Shown here: positions 1 through 7,830 of the stretch, one piece after another
Position numbering within the stretch: position 1 is the first letter of the stretch
How the letters are laid out: each line of letters starts with the position of its first letter
Assembly: GCA_030672115.1 (NCBI GenBank)
Contig: DAOVGZ010000008.1
Coordinates: forward strand, 1 to 18,731
Origin: a bacterium
Lineage (GTDB): Bacteria > Babelota > Babeliae > Babelales > Vermiphilaceae
Direction: 5' to 3'
Length of the DNA: 18,731 bases
Made by a program: the position numbers and the translations under genes
The notes under the pieces: generated by a model
What the model saw: the letters and a program-made list of their open reading frames with translations, nothing else
Told to the model about the DNA's origin: nothing
Database searches by the model: none

Positions 1-1
1 A

Positions 2-28
2 CTAGGATTAGCTTTTGCTTGGTTATAG
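2..28 (+). CDS. possible 3' end of an upstream gene (partial)
   Basis: Reading from position 2 gives LGLAFAWL followed by TAG at 26-28, a hydrophobic tail that could be the last residues of a membrane protein. Only eight codons are visible, so this rests on the open frame and on the closeness of the next gene. It may be chance. Confidence 0.2.
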   Translation, partial: LGLAFAWL

Positions 29-79
29 GGCAAAATAAAAAATAAAATAATAAAAACAATTCTTATTATAATTTTAGTT

Positions 80-904
80 ATGGAGACTCTTTCAGTATTT
101 AACTTGGGCGTACAATTTTTATCTCCACAAAAAACAAATCTTTCATACGTCAAAAAGTATTACGAAGCAGCAACTAAGTCTTTTAAAGAACATCAAAAAG
201 TAAATCTCACACAGTTTATTGAAAACTCATATAAAGCCCTAGAAGAGGGTGACGATGGGGCAGCATATCTAGAAGAGTTAAGTAAAATCTTTACCATCCA
301 GTCTGATATATGGATAAACAATTTTGAAAAAAAAGATCTTGAAAACTTAAATACGCTTTTTTTAACTATTTGTTCAGTAATAAGCGAAATAAGCATAGAA
401 TATATCCCTGAAGATTCAGATGCAATAAAAAAAGAAATTGAAGAAAAAAAAGATCTTTATAATCTTTTACCTAAAATAGCAATCAACAAAAAAGAAATTG
501 AAACTATAAAAGACCTCATAAAGATGGGTCCAAAAAAATGGATCAATCATATAACAAAATCACATTCTTCATTTAAAAAATATAGCAATATAATGGAGGA
601 AGCAATATGTTATGACTTAAATTTCTTAGAAGAATATATTGAAAAATCATCTTTTCAATTGATTGCAGAAATATTGGTGAAAAATTTACATTCAAGAATA
701 GAATCTTTATATAAAATAAATTTAAACTTTGATATTGAAAACTATATCAAAAAAACTATTCCATCTTTAGTAGAAACTCTAGAAGGAAAGAAAAAAATCA
801 TTCAAGATATTATGCAGCTAAAAAAAGCGCTCTCTCTTTTTACAACAAAGTTTACTCTTAATTCGGAAAACATTCGACTCGAAGTAAAAAAATTAAATAT
901 GTAG
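80..904 (+). CDS. lysine-rich, probably exported protein of unknown function
   Basis: I do not recognise this 274-residue protein. It is rich in Lys, Glu and Ile, looks largely helical and shows no catalytic motif. The first ATG is at 80, but the frame is open back to position 29 and the upstream codons read KNKIIKTILIIILV directly before MET. That is the basic N-region and hydrophobic core of a signal peptide. An ATA codon at 35 sits 4 bases after TAGGG and would give a signal peptide like those of the other exported proteins here. The true start may therefore be a rare AUA codon, or an ATG lost by mutation or sequencing error. The gene converges on the 945-1322 gene and shares its terminator hairpin. 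The open frame is firm; start and function are not. Confidence 0.7.
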   Translation: METLSVFNLGVQFLSPQKTNLSYVKKYYEAATKSFKEHQKVNLTQFIENSYKALEEGDDGAAYLEELSKIFTIQSDIWINNFEKKDLENLNTLFLTICSVISEISIEYIPEDSDAIKKEIEEKKDLYNLLPKIAINKKEIETIKDLIKMGPKKWINHITKSHSSFKKYSNIMEEAICYDLNFLEEYIEKSSFQLIAEILVKNLHSRIESLYKINLNFDIENYIKKTIPSLVETLEGKKKIIQDIMQLKKALSLFTTKFTLNSENIRLEVKKLNM

Positions 905-913
905 ATGAGATAA

Positions 914-962
914 GAATTAAAAAATCGATAGTTAACTTTTTTAACTACCGATTTTTTAATTC
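914..962. terminator. bidirectional AT-rich terminator between convergent genes
   Basis: Positions 914-935 and 941-962 form a 22-bp stem with a 5-base loop (CTTTT). There is one imperfect pair, A-C on the plus strand and U-G on the minus strand. T-runs flank the stem in both directions. It lies between convergent genes, and its right arm contains the last codons and stop of the minus-strand gene (stop at 945-947). Confidence 0.75.
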
Positions 963-1322
963 TTTTAACAATTCCTGATATTCATTTTTAATTTTTTGAA
1001 TTTTATCGAGCGTTTCTTTCCCCAAGGCTTGCACCTTGTGTTTATCACAGCCAGCAAAAGGATCTTCGCCTTCAAGGTATCCATTTGTTATAGCAAATAT
1101 TTCTTTTTGAATTCCTGCTGCACAAGCTATTGTATCTGTAACCAGTTCACTACTGGCATAAAGATCGCGACACGCTTGTTCTTTTGATTTTCGCCCACAT
1201 TTCTTATTTTTTTTCTTTTTTATAACAAATGACTCTTGTAAATCATTTTTTGAAAATGAAAGAAATGAAACTGATAAAAAAATAGTTAAACAAACAAAAA
1301 ATTTTTTCCACTCACTATTCAT
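945..1322 (-). CDS. small exported protein with four cysteines, unknown function
   Basis: This 125-residue protein has a clear signal peptide: charged start MNSEWKK, a hydrophobic core at about 8-22, then SFLSFS. The mature part begins with a very basic stretch (KKKKNKKCGRKSK) and has four cysteines (C42, C51, C67, C92), enough for two disulfides in an oxidising compartment. The last 25 residues are a charged helix. I do not recognise the family. The gene starts 16 bases after the pgsA stop with AAAAAGG about 8 bases before its ATG, so it is probably co-transcribed with pgsA. The shared hairpin at 914-962 ends the transcript. Confidence 0.75.
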   Translation of the reverse strand: MNSEWKKFFVCLTIFLSVSFLSFSKNDLQESFVIKKKKNKKCGRKSKEQACRDLYASSELVTDTIACAAGIQKEIFAITNGYLEGEDPFAGCDKHKVQALGKETLDKIQKIKNEYQELLKELKNR

Positions 1323-1338
1323 ACACTAACCTTTTTAA

Positions 1339-1938
1339 CTACTTACTATTCCATTGTGCTAGACCAAGACGAACATATTGAAATAAAGAAAGAACAACTA
1401 GCGTAAACAAAAGACCGAGCGCCGTATAATATGTTTTAATTGGCATCCACCCAAAAAAGTAACACGCAAATAACCAAATAATAAACCATACTTGCGCAAC
1501 AGTTGTTGCTTTACCAAGAATAGTTGGTCGAACTTCTAGATGTCCTTTTTTACAATAAATAGTAAGAGCTCCGGTAAAAACAATAAGCTCTTTAAAAAGA
1601 ACCAATAAAACAAACCAAAGAGGAACAGAAAAAAGAGGAGACTGTACAAATGCAAGTGTTGCAAAACAAGAAATTAATAAAATTTTATCTGCTATAGGAT
1701 CAAGACAAGCGCCTAAAAAAGTTTGTTGATTTAAAATTCGAGCCAAATTTCCATCTACAATATCAAAGGACGATGAAACAACAAACAACCAAAACGCTGC
1801 TCCCCATGACCCAAAAATCATTGCCACAACAATAAATGGCGTCAACACAATACGCCCAATGGTAAATAATGTTGAAATGGTGATTTTTTTTTCTTCAGGA
1901 GGCAACGAACTTAATAAACGAAACGAAAACTTTTTCAT
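1339..1938 (-). CDS. pgsA: CDP-alcohol phosphatidyltransferase, probably phosphatidylglycerophosphate synthase
   Basis: This 199-residue membrane enzyme contains the complete CDP-alcohol phosphatidyltransferase signature D-x2-D-G-x2-A-R-x8-G-x3-D-x3-D as D59, D62, G63, A66, R67, G76, D80 and D84. The aspartates bind the metal and the CDP-lipid. The N-terminal ITISTLFTIGRIVLTPF matches the NxLTxxR entry typical of PgsA, and several hydrophobic segments follow. PgsA moves phosphatidyl from CDP-diacylglycerol to glycerol-3-phosphate, the first committed step to phosphatidylglycerol. Phosphatidylserine or cardiolipin synthases share the motif, so the substrate is inferred from length and N-terminus. 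The gene has its own promoter at 1978-2006, and the small exported-protein gene follows closely. Confidence 0.88.
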   Translation of the reverse strand: MKKFSFRLLSSLPPEEKKITISTLFTIGRIVLTPFIVVAMIFGSWGAAFWLFVVSSSFDIVDGNLARILNQQTFLGACLDPIADKILLISCFATLAFVQSPLFSVPLWFVLLVLFKELIVFTGALTIYCKKGHLEVRPTILGKATTVAQVWFIIWLFACYFFGWMPIKTYYTALGLLFTLVVLSLFQYVRLGLAQWNSK

Positions 1939-1977
1939 AAAACCCCAACATACAATAAAGAAATTATTTTTTTAAAA

Positions 1978-2006
1978 AGTATAACGCATCACTAATAACT
2001 TAACAA
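1978..2006 (-). promoter_or_regulatory. sigma-70-type promoter of pgsA
   Basis: On the minus strand TTGTTA (2001-2006) lies 17 bases from TATACT (1978-1983), about 40 bases before the pgsA ATG. It sits directly after the mnmA stop, so pgsA can be expressed independently of mnmA. Confidence 0.65.
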
Positions 2007-2010
2007 AAAA

Positions 2011-3087
2011 CTATAACTTCTTTTTTTTTATTGGCAAAACAATCACACCACAACCAAGACATTGTTGATCGCTATAAAAAACAGCAAACTGCCCAGGTGC
2101 AATTCCTTGATCGCGTTCTTTAAGCCGTACACCCAATAATTTTTCACCTTGAAATTCAATTTCACACTGATGAAACTTTTTTCCATGACGCAATTTTACA
2201 AGGAGTTGTTTTTTTTCAGGAGCCGTACCGCTTATCCAATGAAGATTAGAAACAAAAAAATTATCCCGCCTTTTATCATCTGAATAATAATTACGGGAAA
2301 TATAAACAATATTTTTTTTTATATTTTTAGCAACCACATACCATGGACCACCAGCAAGACCAATCCCCTGCCGTTGACCAAATGTGTAAAACCAAAATCC
2401 TTTGTGTTTTCCTACTGTTTTTTTTGATTCAAATTCAACCAAATTACCAGGTTGCTCTCCAAGATGATGTTTAATGAATTCACTAAATTTTAGTTTTCCT
2501 AAAAAACAAATTCCTTGGCTATCTTTTCTATCTTTATTTGGCAGATCAAACTCTTGTGCTAATTCACGCACTTGTTCCTTTTGTAGATGACCAATCGGGA
2601 ACAAAAGACGAGAAAGTTGCTCCTGAGAGAGATATGAAAGAAAGTATGTTTGATCTTTAATCGGGTCTGGCGCGCAATGCAGTTGATAAGAATCCCCAAC
2701 TTTAATAACCTGTGCATAATGCCCAGAAGCTATTTTTTCAAAACTTTTGTCTATTTTTTCAAGAAAAAACCCAAATTTAATTAACTTATTACAAAAAACA
2801 TCTGGATTTGGCGTTCGACCAGCTTTAATTTCTGCAATAGTGTACGAAACAACATAATCCCAATACTCTTTTTGCAAAGAAATAATTTTTAGCGGAACTT
2901 GTGCTTGATCACATACTGCTTGTGCTTGTTGCAGATCACCTTCCCATGGACAAGAACCCAAATAAGAAAGTTCATCTTCCAGCCAAATTTTTAAGTAAAA
3001 AGCGGTAACATCATGCCCCTGCTTTTGCAAGAGTCGCAATGCAACGGAACTATCAACACCACCAGACAAAAGTACAGCTATTTTCAT
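2011..3087 (-). CDS. mnmA: tRNA-specific 2-thiouridylase MnmA
   Basis: MnmA puts the 2-thio group on wobble U34 of tRNAs for Lys, Glu and Gln, using ATP and sulfur from a relay protein. The 358 residues match the usual length. The PP-loop SGGVDSS is at 8-14. One catalytic cysteine is C99 in RTPNPDVFCN. The sulfur-bearing cysteine is C194 in DSQGICFLG. The ASGHYA and FTFGQRQG-like (FYTFGQRQGIG) blocks and the C-terminal beta-barrel tail ending near CLGCGVI are also present. The start M-K-I-A-V-L-L-SGG places the PP-loop correctly although no strong Shine-Dalgarno is seen. A very good promoter lies at 3142-3170. The GSCPWEGD segment at 44-51 is of the SCPWE type and not the more frequent CTAEKD type. 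Confidence 0.97.
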   Translation of the reverse strand: MKIAVLLSGGVDSSVALRLLQKQGHDVTAFYLKIWLEDELSYLGSCPWEGDLQQAQAVCDQAQVPLKIISLQKEYWDYVVSYTIAEIKAGRTPNPDVFCNKLIKFGFFLEKIDKSFEKIASGHYAQVIKVGDSYQLHCAPDPIKDQTYFLSYLSQEQLSRLLFPIGHLQKEQVRELAQEFDLPNKDRKDSQGICFLGKLKFSEFIKHHLGEQPGNLVEFESKKTVGKHKGFWFYTFGQRQGIGLAGGPWYVVAKNIKKNIVYISRNYYSDDKRRDNFFVSNLHWISGTAPEKKQLLVKLRHGKKFHQCEIEFQGEKLLGVRLKERDQGIAPGQFAVFYSDQQCLGCGVIVLPIKKKKL

Positions 3088-3141
3088 TGTTTTAATTTTT
3101 AAAATAAAAGGATGTTAAAAAGAATCAAAATTTATCCATTT

Positions 3142-3170
3142 ATTATAACAAACATAGGATAAAAGCTCAA
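3142..3170 (-). promoter_or_regulatory. strong promoter of mnmA
   Basis: On the minus strand TTGAGC (3165-3170), a 17-base spacer and a perfect TATAAT (3142-3147) are followed by mnmA about 55 bases later. The spacer ends in TGT, giving an extended -10 (TGnTATAAT). Confidence 0.8.
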
Positions 3171-3182
3171 AAACAAGGAATT

Positions 3183-4226
3183 TTAAATCTCTTTTTTTAT
3201 TTTTGATTTGATGAGCTTTTCAACTTCTTCTTGCTTGTCTTTAATACGTTTCTGAAGTTCTTTTACCTTTTGGCCTTCAACAGTAGACAAATAAGCGTAC
3301 CCAAAAAGAGCCTCCATTTTGACTTTTTCAAGAAGTTCTTGCGCCTGCTCTTTTGAATAAGAATCTTTTTTTCCTGCCGCACGCTTAATCTTTTTTATTT
3401 TATCTAAATACTTTTCAGCTTTGCGCATTCGCTCTTGTTTATTTTTTTCCTTTTTTTCTTCTTTAGATAAAACTTTTGTTTTTTGTTTATAAAGTTCTTC
3501 AACTACATTTTTTTTCTTCTCAAGCAACTTATCTGCCCATGGATAAGAGCGCTTTAATTTTTTAATAGTCCAAAGAATGTCTTCAAATATTCTTTTTATT
3601 TTTTTAATTTTTTTTATTTCTTTGAAAAAAAGAATATCTGAATCAAGGACCTGTAATTTTTCCTTAAACCATTTATCCTCTTCTTTAAATCTATCTTGTT
3701 TTATTTTTTGATATTTTTGTAATGAGTCAATCAATTTTCGTTCCATTTTAAATGCAATAATTTTAGAAAGTTTTTTCATTTGCTGAATATAATTTTCAGC
3801 ATTTTTTTTAAGGTTTTCTTCACCTACTTCTTCAGTTTCAACATATGAACCTAAAAAATCCAAAACATCTTCAAAATCCACAATAATTTTTTGAATTTGT
3901 TTTCTTTCTTTGTCGGTTATTTTTTTTTCTGGAGTTGGTTGCATATAACCTTTTATAAATTCTGTATTAATTTCAAGATGCTTAAAAACTTCTTCCGCCA
4001 ACTTTTTTACCTTTTCATCGGAACTATTAACAATTTTTTTGTGCAACGTATGTGCTTTATCAAAATTTTCATCCAACAATTCAATAGAGATCAATGCCCC
4101 TTTATCTACCCAATTTTCAACTTTTAGACCTATTTCTTGCAGCAATTCAAACTCAAGATCAACCATACCAAACATCTGGCTGCAAAGTCCTAATGACAAA
4201 ACATATAAAACAATTTTTTTATTCAT
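3183..4226 (-). CDS. exported lysine/glutamate-rich coiled-coil protein, unknown function
   Basis: The 347-residue product begins with a signal peptide (MNKKIVLYVLSLGLCSQMFG, then MVD). The rest is almost entirely charged helix with heptad-like spacing, especially about 130-240 and 250-345. There are no cysteines or catalytic motifs in the mature part. The closing region (KELQKRIKDKQEEVEKL) is a classic coiled coil. I do not recognise a family; a structural or surface role is possible but not shown. An AAAGGAAAAG Shine-Dalgarno precedes the ATG. The gene is divergent from argS and is followed by the mnmA promoter, so it is probably transcribed alone. Confidence 0.75.
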   Translation of the reverse strand: MNKKIVLYVLSLGLCSQMFGMVDLEFELLQEIGLKVENWVDKGALISIELLDENFDKAHTLHKKIVNSSDEKVKKLAEEVFKHLEINTEFIKGYMQPTPEKKITDKERKQIQKIIVDFEDVLDFLGSYVETEEVGEENLKKNAENYIQQMKKLSKIIAFKMERKLIDSLQKYQKIKQDRFKEEDKWFKEKLQVLDSDILFFKEIKKIKKIKRIFEDILWTIKKLKRSYPWADKLLEKKKNVVEELYKQKTKVLSKEEKKEKNKQERMRKAEKYLDKIKKIKRAAGKKDSYSKEQAQELLEKVKMEALFGYAYLSTVEGQKVKELQKRIKDKQEEVEKLIKSKIKKEI

Positions 4227-4296
4227 ATTCTTTTCCTTTTTTAAATATCAAGACCTTTTAGCCACAATACCAACCTGTCATCACAAAAAACAATAT

Positions 4297-4325
4297 ATGA
4301 CAAGCTAGATAAGCTTTTGTACACT
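4297..4325 (+). promoter_or_regulatory. promoter of argS
   Basis: ATGACA (4297-4302) and TACACT (4320-4325) are separated by 17 bases and lie about 35 bases before the argS ATG. The match is moderate (5/6 and 4/6), but position and spacing fit. Confidence 0.5.
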
Positions 4326-4359
4326 GGTTGTATTAATAAACTGAAACAAGGAAATTTTT

Positions 4360-6009
4360 ATGAATCTTATTGAAATAATAAAGCAGGCTTTTAATAAACA
4401 ACTGAAAAACAACTTCTCACTCGATGACGCCACTATAAAAACATTTAGCTTCGATCTTAATGTTGATCCGGCAAAACAACAATTTGGCGATATAAACAGC
4501 AATGCAGCTATGATTTTGGCAAAAATACTCAAACGCAGTCCGCGTGAAATAGCTCAACAAATTTGCGATACCTTCTCTCATGATTCCATTAAAAAAATAG
4601 AACTTGCCGGTCCAGGGTTTTTGAATCTTCATCTTACATCTCAAGCATTCAAAGCTCTTGTAGAAGAACTTTTAACAACTCAAAAAGATTTTTTCAAACT
4701 CCCTGAATCAATAGAAAAAAAACGATTCAATATAGAATTTGTGAGTGCAAACCCAACAGGACCTCTTCATCTTGGTCATGGTCGTGGTGGAATTATTGGT
4801 GATGTTTTGAGTAACATTTTAAACTTCATTGGGCACCATGCAACCAAAGAATTTTATATCAATGATGCAGGCGCTCAAATACAAAAACTCGGAAAATCAT
4901 TTAAAATTCGCTGCCAACAAGCAACAGGAAAAAATATACCAATGCCAGAAGATGGCTACCAAGGTGAGTACCTCATCAATTTAGCAAACGAAGCAATCAC
5001 ACAAAACGGAGCCTCTTTTGCCAAAGAGAAACAAGAAATTTTAGGCGACTATGCGAAAAAAAAGATGCTTGCTCAACTGAAAACAACATTGCAAAATTAT
5101 GGTATCACCTTTGATGTTTGGTTTTCAGAAAAGACACTTCACACCAGCGGCGCTGTTGATGCAGCATTTAAAATTCTTGATCAACGAGGTTATTTATTTG
5201 AAAAAGATGGCGCTCTTTGGTTTAAATCAACCGCATTTGGCGATGATAAAGATAGAGTCGTTAGAAAATCTTCTGGCGATTTAACATATGTTGCTTCTGA
5301 TATCGCTTACATGGAAAATAAAGTTGAACGCGGCTTTGACAAAATGATTCTAATTTTAGGCCACGATCATCACAGTTATGGCGTTCGCCTTGAAGGACTG
5401 CGCAAAGCTCTTGACCTTAAAGCTTCTTTACAGATTATTTTATATCAATTGGTAAAAATGAAAGCAGATGGCCAACAAGTGCGTATGTCAAAACGAGCAG
5501 GCAACATTGTTACATTAGAAGGTGTTATACAAGAAGTTGGCACCGATGTAGCACGATTTTTCTACCTTAACAGAAAAGCTGACGCACAACTTGAGTTTGA
5601 CCTTGATTTGGCTCTTAAAAAAACAGATGAAAATCCTGTGTACTATATTCAATATGCCTATGTAAGAATTGGTAGCATCTTACAAAAAGCTTCATTAATC
5701 GATGCATTTGCCAATATAACAACACAAGATACTGCACCTATAGGTCAACAAGAAGAATTTTTAATTAAAAAAATAGTCGCGCTCAAGCAAGTGCTTAGCA
5801 CCATTAGCACAACCTACAACACACATCAACTTACTTACTACCTAATTGAACTTGCCAACGTGTTTCATAGTTATTACAGTAAAAATCGTGTTATTGATGA
5901 AGAAAACATTGAAAAAAGCCGCGCACGTCTTCTACTTTTAACACAACTTCGAATAGTTTTTGAACTCAGCCTTGATTTACTAGGAATCAGCAAGCCACAA
6001 AAAATGTAA
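4360..6009 (+). CDS. argS: arginyl-tRNA synthetase
   Basis: ArgS charges tRNA-Arg with arginine and is a class I synthetase. The 549-residue length is normal. The N-terminal tRNA D-loop-recognising domain ends near FLNLHL (87-92). The HIGH-type signature lies in SANPTGPLHLGHGRGG, with H137-L-G-H140. The KMSKS-equivalent loop is VRMSKRAGN at 374-382. GDLTYVASDIAY marks the catalytic core, and the anticodon-binding domain closes with LLGISKPQKM, as in other ArgS. AAGGA lies 8 bases before the ATG. The gene is monocistronic between divergent and separately promoted neighbours. No obvious terminator follows. Confidence 0.98.
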   Translation: MNLIEIIKQAFNKQLKNNFSLDDATIKTFSFDLNVDPAKQQFGDINSNAAMILAKILKRSPREIAQQICDTFSHDSIKKIELAGPGFLNLHLTSQAFKALVEELLTTQKDFFKLPESIEKKRFNIEFVSANPTGPLHLGHGRGGIIGDVLSNILNFIGHHATKEFYINDAGAQIQKLGKSFKIRCQQATGKNIPMPEDGYQGEYLINLANEAITQNGASFAKEKQEILGDYAKKKMLAQLKTTLQNYGITFDVWFSEKTLHTSGAVDAAFKILDQRGYLFEKDGALWFKSTAFGDDKDRVVRKSSGDLTYVASDIAYMENKVERGFDKMILILGHDHHSYGVRLEGLRKALDLKASLQIILYQLVKMKADGQQVRMSKRAGNIVTLEGVIQEVGTDVARFFYLNRKADAQLEFDLDLALKKTDENPVYYIQYAYVRIGSILQKASLIDAFANITTQDTAPIGQQEEFLIKKIVALKQVLSTISTTYNTHQLTYYLIELANVFHSYYSKNRVIDEENIEKSRARLLLLTQLRIVFELSLDLLGISKPQKM

Positions 6010-6247
6010 AATGCCCGCAAATAGGCTGCCTAACAAACAATACAAAACTATTTATTTTAAAAAAACCTTTTAGCACCCAAAATGAAATTGCTTAATCAAA
6101 AGTATTATGCTGTTGATTGAGTAATTTTATATTCATATCACTCAAACTCAATTACACCAGACCTACAAAACAACATCCAAACAAACCCAATACCTTCAGC
6201 CTAAAGTCTTTTTAAGTAGAAGATCTTCTTGCTAGCTTATTAGCACT
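6010..6247. other. non-coding spacer with a 12-bp palindrome
   Basis: No convincing gene or GC-rich terminator is visible between argS and the next promoter. The one structured element is the perfect dyad AGAAGATCTTCT at 6218-6229, 18 bases before the -35 box of the following gene. A GCTAGC palindrome follows at 6231-6236. With no loop the dyad is a poor terminator, but it could bind a dimeric regulator. Confidence 0.3.
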
Positions 6248-6275
6248 TTTACATTCTCTTTAACAATGATATAAT
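6248..6275 (+). promoter_or_regulatory. near-consensus promoter of the HExxH protein gene
   Basis: TTTACA (6248-6253), a 16-base spacer and perfect TATAAT (6270-6275) lie about 50 bases before the ATG at 6324. This is among the best promoters in the window. Confidence 0.8.
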
Positions 6276-6323
6276 AAATACAATTAGAAACTATATCTCA
6301 AAAATGTTAAGGGTGTGGATGAA

Positions 6324-7355
6324 ATGAAAAAATTAAAACTTTTCCTAGTTGTTGCTTTTTATGCCCTACTGTGTAATAAACAAATGTGTGGAATGCCTAC
6401 AAAAAAACTTTCAAACCATAACTCCTTAAAAGAGCTAACAGGATACAACGAACATTCAATACAACTTGCTCTTTCAACACTTGAATCAATATTAGATAAC
6501 GACTCTAAAATCATACAAGAGAATCTTATAAAAAAGACAAAAAATGAACTTTTAAAAATTATTTCTCAAAAAACAAATTCAATTATAAAAGATGAAGAAA
6601 TGAATACTGCAATATTTTTCGTTAAAAACGAAATAAAACTTACTCCTGTCCCAAAAGCAACTGCTTTACTTCAAAAAGACGTAAAACCCTTAACAATAAA
6701 AGAAAAAGCTGCTTTATTTCAAAAACACACAGAAATCTTAACAATTAAAAAAAGAATTACTGAACTTAAAGAAAATACATTGACGCTTAAAAGTGCACAA
6801 AAATATAACGTAAAAAATACTTATTATATGGATCAAAAAATACAAGATCGCATTCAAAAAAAAATTATCCCAATCATTCACAAAGCACTTAAGAAACAAG
6901 GGGTTATTATTAAAAAAAGAAAAAATGTTGCGGCATACAAAACTCCCAAATTACTTCCTGAAGGTATCAACGGAATGTCAACAAACAAATATATACTAAA
7001 CGCTATTCACTTTAAAAACGACAATCCAAAAATTGATATCCTTTATCACGAAACAGTTCACCAAATTCTTGGACATAGTTCAATACCAAATAACAATACT
7101 TCCACAATACTTAAAAAAGAAACAACCGCATCAGAAGTAACCGTGTTATCTATGGGCGAATCTTATTTATCAAAAAATATAAAATTATCTAAAATAACAG
7201 ATTACTTGTCACATTTGATACCCATTAATCCTAAAGATCTTATTCCACGCAAAAACTTCATTAATATTAACTGCTACCATCTCGATGGAGCTATAAAGGG
7301 CATTTCAAAGCTCCCTAAAAAAATACTACTAGAGATACAAAAAACCTTAAACTAA
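6324..7355 (+). CDS. exported protein with HExxH zinc-metallopeptidase motif
   Basis: I choose the ATG at 6324 (343 residues) over the GTG at 6315, because AAGGG (6309-6313) is 10 bases from the ATG and almost touches the GTG. The signal peptide is MKKLKLFLVVAFYALLCNKQ followed by MCG and Met. Residues 40-210 are helical and lysine-rich. Near the C-terminus H242-E-T-V-H246 sits in LYHETVHQILGH, where hydrophobic residues precede the motif as in zincins. A third ligand could be E271 in TASEVTVL, 25 residues later, which is gluzincin-like spacing. H251 is another candidate. By analogy H242 and H246 would bind zinc and E243 would activate water. The family is unknown to me; peptidase function is inferred from the motif alone. 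The body shows no homology I can name. Confidence 0.7.
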   Translation: MKKLKLFLVVAFYALLCNKQMCGMPTKKLSNHNSLKELTGYNEHSIQLALSTLESILDNDSKIIQENLIKKTKNELLKIISQKTNSIIKDEEMNTAIFFVKNEIKLTPVPKATALLQKDVKPLTIKEKAALFQKHTEILTIKKRITELKENTLTLKSAQKYNVKNTYYMDQKIQDRIQKKIIPIIHKALKKQGVIIKKRKNVAAYKTPKLLPEGINGMSTNKYILNAIHFKNDNPKIDILYHETVHQILGHSSIPNNNTSTILKKETTASEVTVLSMGESYLSKNIKLSKITDYLSHLIPINPKDLIPRKNFININCYHLDGAIKGISKLPKKILLEIQKTLN

Positions 7356-7430
7356 ACCTAAGTTGTGACTTTTAAAATTTGCAAAAAAACATTTCTGTTA
7401 GTAGCAAATCCAGTTTCTATGGAACCATAA

Positions 7431-7776
7431 ATGGATTTTTTTAACTCCCTAAAAAGGAACAAGAAACTTACAAAAAAAGCTTACAAAAAGAACTAGTTTC
7501 TAACCAATCCATAAAAATTAAAAAACTTTTAAAAATATTAAATGATTTAAAAAATATGCCTCCACAGAAAAACTATTATACTATGAAGAAATATCTCTCA
7601 AAGAACAAAATCCCTCTCTTTTAGACAATAATTTTTTAGAACCTTCATCAAATAAAAATATTCTTGAACAATATCTGAAAGAGTCTTTAAAAACTATAAT
7701 TATTGATCGAATCAATAATTTCTGGCAAACTTTATATATGAAGTATAAATATAAAAAATGTACATATGCTTTATAA
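7431..7776 (+). pseudogene. broken gene with two one-base frameshifts in A5 runs
   Basis: Three overlapping open stretches join into one protein of about 115 residues if one A is restored in each of two A5 runs (7451-7455 and 7568-7572). The parts are MDFFNSL from ATG 7431, then KKEQETYKKSLQKELVSN onward, then LLYYEEISLKEQNPSL through to the TAA at 7774-7776. Reading frame quality is good across each part, with typical Lys/Leu/Asn composition. GGA precedes the ATG by 7 bases. No signal peptide or known domain is seen. The lesions could be true decay or homopolymer sequencing errors. If they are real this is a recent pseudogene between the HExxH gene and tsf. Confidence 0.5.
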
Positions 7777-7830
7777 AAAATAAACTGACAATACTGTTTC
7801 AATAACCCTTTACCTCTATATTGGAAAAAC

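Noticed and set aside
7785..7822. Promoter directly before tsf (CTGACA and TATATT)
   Set aside because: The spacing is 26 bases, and no alternative pair at 16-18 bases was convincing.
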